Below, piece after piece: positions 61,015 to 64,000 of a stretch of DNA of 64,000 nucleotides (the stretch's first letter is position 1; each line of letters opens with the position of its first letter). The DNA lies in the NCBI GenBank assembly GCA_963718695.1, contig OY970371.1, positions 62,001 through 126,000 on the forward strand, written 5' to 3'. This DNA is from Manganitrophus sp963718695. GTDB taxonomy: Bacteria > Nitrospirota > Nitrospiria > SBBL01 > Manganitrophaceae. The position numbers and the translations under genes were made by a program. The notes below the pieces were generated by a model. It was not told the origin of the DNA. It saw only the letters and a program-made list of their open reading frames with translations, and ran no database searches.

Positions 61015-64000
61015 ATGCCGCCGAAAAGAATCCAGATCGTCCGCTTATGGGGCCGTTTTCTCGCGCTCTTCTTGATTGTTTTGTCTGCCGTCGCCTGCGG
61101 CGGGAACGATTCGAAGGAGCCCCCTGCTTCGGGCGAATCGGACCCGGCGTTTTCCATGCCGCTTCCAAAGGGCCTTTGGGCGCCTGCATCGGGCTCCGAT
61201 TTAGTCATGACGGCCCGCGCGGTGATCGATCCGGGGAAGGCCGATGAACGAATGGTCGATCTGGCGGTCGATCTGACGGCAGGCCGCGTGACCGGCGAGA
61301 TTACAGAGGTCCCGGCTGGACCCCATATCGTCGAGATCCAATATTTCATCAACCAGGTCCAGGTTGCGACCGTTACTTTGAACGTGGACGTCGTTCCCGG
61401 TCAGAACAATTCCCTCAATGTCGCCCCTGCGGCGATCCATTATGTCGAGGCGGTCTCGGACACCCTTTTTGTCGCCGATGCCGCCGACCCGTCGATTAAG
61501 ATTTTCGATCGCTATTCGAATCTAAAGGGGGGTGTCATTCAGCCTGCTCCGACCCGCACGATCCAGGGGGAGAGTGCTGGCATTGGAGGGCCATCCTCCG
61601 GAAGCCTCTTTGTCGATTCGATCGGAGGGGGGCTTTACTTCGCCGATACCGAGGACAATGCGGTTCGCATCTGGAATGCCGCCACCGTGGACGGGAATGT
61701 TCCCCCCGATCGGGTTCTGGAGGGACAGGTCACCCAGCTGCTACAGCCGTCCGGCATTGCGTTTGATCCTTTCCGCAATCGCCTCTATGTTGTCAATAGA
61801 ACTGGAAAGATCCTCATCTGGCATGATGCCGTCTCTATTAGTGGAGGCGTTTCCCCTGCCGCGATCATTGCCGGGCCTTCGACCGGATTCACTCCGGTGG
61901 ATCATCCCATCTATCTCGATGTAAAGGCGGATACCCTTTATGTTGCCAACGGCAATAATATTTTGGTGTTTGAGAAGCTCAGTGTGCTCACGGGAGAACA
62001 AGATGTGGCGCCGGCGCGGGTCATCGAGATTACGGGGGGGCTGTCGCAGGCGGGCGTTGCGGGCGATCCAATCCGGGATCTTCTCTTTGTCTCTTCAAAC
62101 AACCCGAATGGAAAGATCTATCAATTGGCCGGTGCTTCCACCGTTTCGACTGTTCCGCCGACCGCGACCTTGGCCGGCACCGAGACCGGGCTTAACCAGG
62201 CGTCGTCTGTGACGCTGGCCGGCGATGTGCTCATGGCTTTAAATCAGGGCGGAAGTCAGGTTCGGGTGTGGCATCACGCCGAGCAGAAGAAAGACGATGC
62301 ATCGCCGACGCAGATTATAGACCTGGCTGACTCTGCTTTGCCGACGGCCCTCTTCTACGTGGCGACACAGAACGGCGCACGGGATCAGGCGCAAGAAACC
62401 TTGCAGGTCGAAAAGCCTGGGAATGGTCATGGGACCATAATGAGTGATCATCCGGGAATCAACTGCGGTACGACCTGCTCTGCACCTTTTCCAGTTGGAG
62501 AAAGCATTACTTTGATAGCACTAGCCGATGTGGGTTCTACCTTTATCGGATGGGGAGGCGTCTGCAGCGGAACCAACTCGTGTGTGGTGACGATGGATGG
62601 AGCCAAATCTGTGGTAGCTACGTTTACCGATACACAGGTTCCAACTGCGCCAACAAACTTGAGGGCCACAGCCACCGGCGCCAGTGGGATTAGTCTTTCA
62701 TGGACTGCTTCAACGGATAACAGCGGGATCGCTGTTTATTCGGTAGAGCGATGCCAGGGGACAAACTGCAGCAATTTTTCCGAGATTGCCACATCAGTTG
62801 GAGTTACTTATAACGATACAGGACTGGCTCCCGTAACCAGTTATCGATATCGAGTGCAAGCGATGGATGCGGCGGGCAATCTAAGCGGCTATTCCTCAAT
62901 TGCTGGTGCCACTACTTCTGCCCACCCCGTTCTGAGGGTGGCTATAACAGGGAGCGGCAGAGGAACGGTCACCTCTTCACCGGCGGGAATAAATTGTGGG
63001 GTGACTTGCTCGGCCTCCTTTGCCTCCGGCACTCCCATAACTCTCACTGCGACAGCCGCTACAGGTTCTACCGTTGCGAGCTTTAGTGGCGGATGTACTA
63101 GTACAACAACAACTTGCACATTCATAATCAGTGCGGATATAGAAATTACCGTTACCTTTAATGACACTCAGAACCCGACCGTACCTTCAAATCTAACTGC
63201 TGCGGCCGTCAGCGGAACCCAGATCAATCTTTCCTGGAATCTTTCAACAGACAATATGGGGGTTGCCAGTTATCAGATACAGCGTTGCCCAGGAACAACA
63301 GCTTGTCTTAGCGGCAGTCCCTTTGCCCAAATTGCCACAACAACTGGCACCAGTTACAACAATACCGGATTAGCGGATGGGACCTCCTACCGCTATCGAG
63401 TACGAGCCGTCGATACGGCAGGAAGGGTGAGCGGCTTCTCGGCCGTTGCGACGGCTACAACACACGATACCACATCGCCTACGATCTCAAATGTCGTCTC
63501 TGGGAATATAACGGACACTGGTGCGACCATTACCTGGACAACCAATGAGGCCTCCGACTCCCAAGTCGAATATGGAACGACCACTTCATATGGAAGCAGG
63601 TCTGCGCTGAATACAACAATGGTCACCAGCCACAGCGTGGTCCTCTCAGGACTAACACCCTCTACTCTTTATCATTATCGGGTATTGAGCAAAGATGCCT
63701 CGGGTAATCTGGCCACAAGCCCTGATTTCACATTCACTACTGCCGCTCCGCCTGATACGACCGCTCCGACGATCTCGGATGTGGCTGCTAGCAATATCAG
63801 TGGAACGGGTGCGACCATTACTTGGGCAACCAATGAGAATTCTGATAGCCAAGTCGAGTATGGGACAACGACGTCTTATGGAAGCAATACCACATTGAAT
63901 ACTGCCATGGTGAACAACCACAGTGTAACGCTTTCGGGCCTCTCAGATTCAACGGTCTATCACTATCGGGTTAAGAGCAGAGATGCCGCCGGAAATCTAG
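61015..64000 (+). CDS. large modular surface lipoprotein, incomplete at the window end
   Basis: At least 995 residues with no stop before the edge. A lipoprotein signal (GRFLALFLIVLSAVAC) puts the lipidated Cys near residue 28. Residues about 120-430 look like an NHL/YncE-type propeller (repeats such as DTLFVADAADP, GGLYFADTEDNAVRIWN, DTLYVANGNNI). Two Cys-containing beta repeats (GINCGTTCSAPF, GINCGVTCSASF) alternate with fibronectin type III domains, then two phosphatase-type Fn3 repeats (TNEASDSQVEYGTTTSYG). The ATG at 61015 lacks a good ribosome binding site; GTG at 61006 is an alternative. A surface-binding role is inferred. Confidence 0.85.
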   Translation, partial: MPPKRIQIVRLWGRFLALFLIVLSAVACGGNDSKEPPASGESDPAFSMPLPKGLWAPASGSDLVMTARAVIDPGKADERMVDLAVDLTAGRVTGEITEVPAGPHIVEIQYFINQVQVATVTLNVDVVPGQNNSLNVAPAAIHYVEAVSDTLFVADAADPSIKIFDRYSNLKGGVIQPAPTRTIQGESAGIGGPSSGSLFVDSIGGGLYFADTEDNAVRIWNAATVDGNVPPDRVLEGQVTQLLQPSGIAFDPFRNRLYVVNRTGKILIWHDAVSISGGVSPAAIIAGPSTGFTPVDHPIYLDVKADTLYVANGNNILVFEKLSVLTGEQDVAPARVIEITGGLSQAGVAGDPIRDLLFVSSNNPNGKIYQLAGASTVSTVPPTATLAGTETGLNQASSVTLAGDVLMALNQGGSQVRVWHHAEQKKDDASPTQIIDLADSALPTALFYVATQNGARDQAQETLQVEKPGNGHGTIMSDHPGINCGTTCSAPFPVGESITLIALADVGSTFIGWGGVCSGTNSCVVTMDGAKSVVATFTDTQVPTAPTNLRATATGASGISLSWTASTDNSGIAVYSVERCQGTNCSNFSEIATSVGVTYNDTGLAPVTSYRYRVQAMDAAGNLSGYSSIAGATTSAHPVLRVAITGSGRGTVTSSPAGINCGVTCSASFASGTPITLTATAATGSTVASFSGGCTSTTTTCTFIISADIEITVTFNDTQNPTVPSNLTAAAVSGTQINLSWNLSTDNMGVASYQIQRCPGTTACLSGSPFAQIATTTGTSYNNTGLADGTSYRYRVRAVDTAGRVSGFSAVATATTHDTTSPTISNVVSGNITDTGATITWTTNEASDSQVEYGTTTSYGSRSALNTTMVTSHSVVLSGLTPSTLYHYRVLSKDASGNLATSPDFTFTTAAPPDTTAPTISDVAASNISGTGATITWATNENSDSQVEYGTTTSYGSNTTLNTAMVNNHSVTLSGLSDSTVYHYRVKSRDAAGNL

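Overview
The window is a GC-rich (roughly 60 %) stretch of bacterial chromosome. Gene order and protein types suggest a Gram-negative, deep-branching lineage. A Nitrospirota-like organism is my best guess, inferred from gene content and not proven. Both ends cut through genes: dapL at the left edge and a large secreted lipoprotein at the right edge.

Region 1 (1-12 kb, all minus strand) is one biosynthetic supercluster. It reads argD-argF-argG-argH, a tiny lipoprotein, a B12-type radical SAM protein, lysA, a membrane protein, dapF-dapA-dapB-dapL. Many neighbours overlap or nearly touch, so arginine and diaminopimelate/lysine synthesis are probably co-transcribed. Small palindromic repeats sit in several of its gaps.

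Region 2 (12-20 kb) holds a secreted PKD/Ycf48-type protein, an exported YqgE/AlgH protein, a Zn-ribbon HTH regulator coupled to a PAS-GGDEF-EAL protein (frameshifted from its membrane sensor domain), an initiator tRNA with clear promoter and terminator, and pgi.

Region 3 (20-43 kb) is housekeeping: def-fmt-htpX, rsmB-rpe-pheS-pheT, then convergently rplT-rpmI-infC-thrS and tRNA-Val. After that come a Fis-type regulator, clpB, a lytic transglycosylase, nadB, an anion transporter, a tandem UspA, a 29-residue bS22-like protein and mrp (frameshifted). PheS and PheT are of the archaeal/eukaryotic type, although they lie beside the usual bacterial infC-rpmI-rplT block. infC appears to start at AUC.

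Region 4 (43-64 kb) is accessory and surface-oriented. A 2181-residue exported PKD/TIG/Rhs protein ends in an AT-rich zinc-peptidase (M15-like) tip. It is followed immediately by a signal-peptide-bearing candidate immunity protein. A REP-associated transposase with inverted-repeat ends and a decayed second copy have broken up this AT-rich island, leaving a 5'-truncated ClpX-type zinc-finger membrane protein. Beyond lie a YD-TIG secreted protein, a glycine-rich secreted protein, OsmC, a patatin-like lipase, a nested inverted-repeat element, a CBM9/DUF5916 barrel protein, a beta-hydroxyacid dehydrogenase and a modular lipoprotein. The strongest candidates for new biology are the Rhs-M15 toxin with its periplasmic immunity partner and the radical SAM protein with a STAS-like tail inside the arginine/lysine operon.
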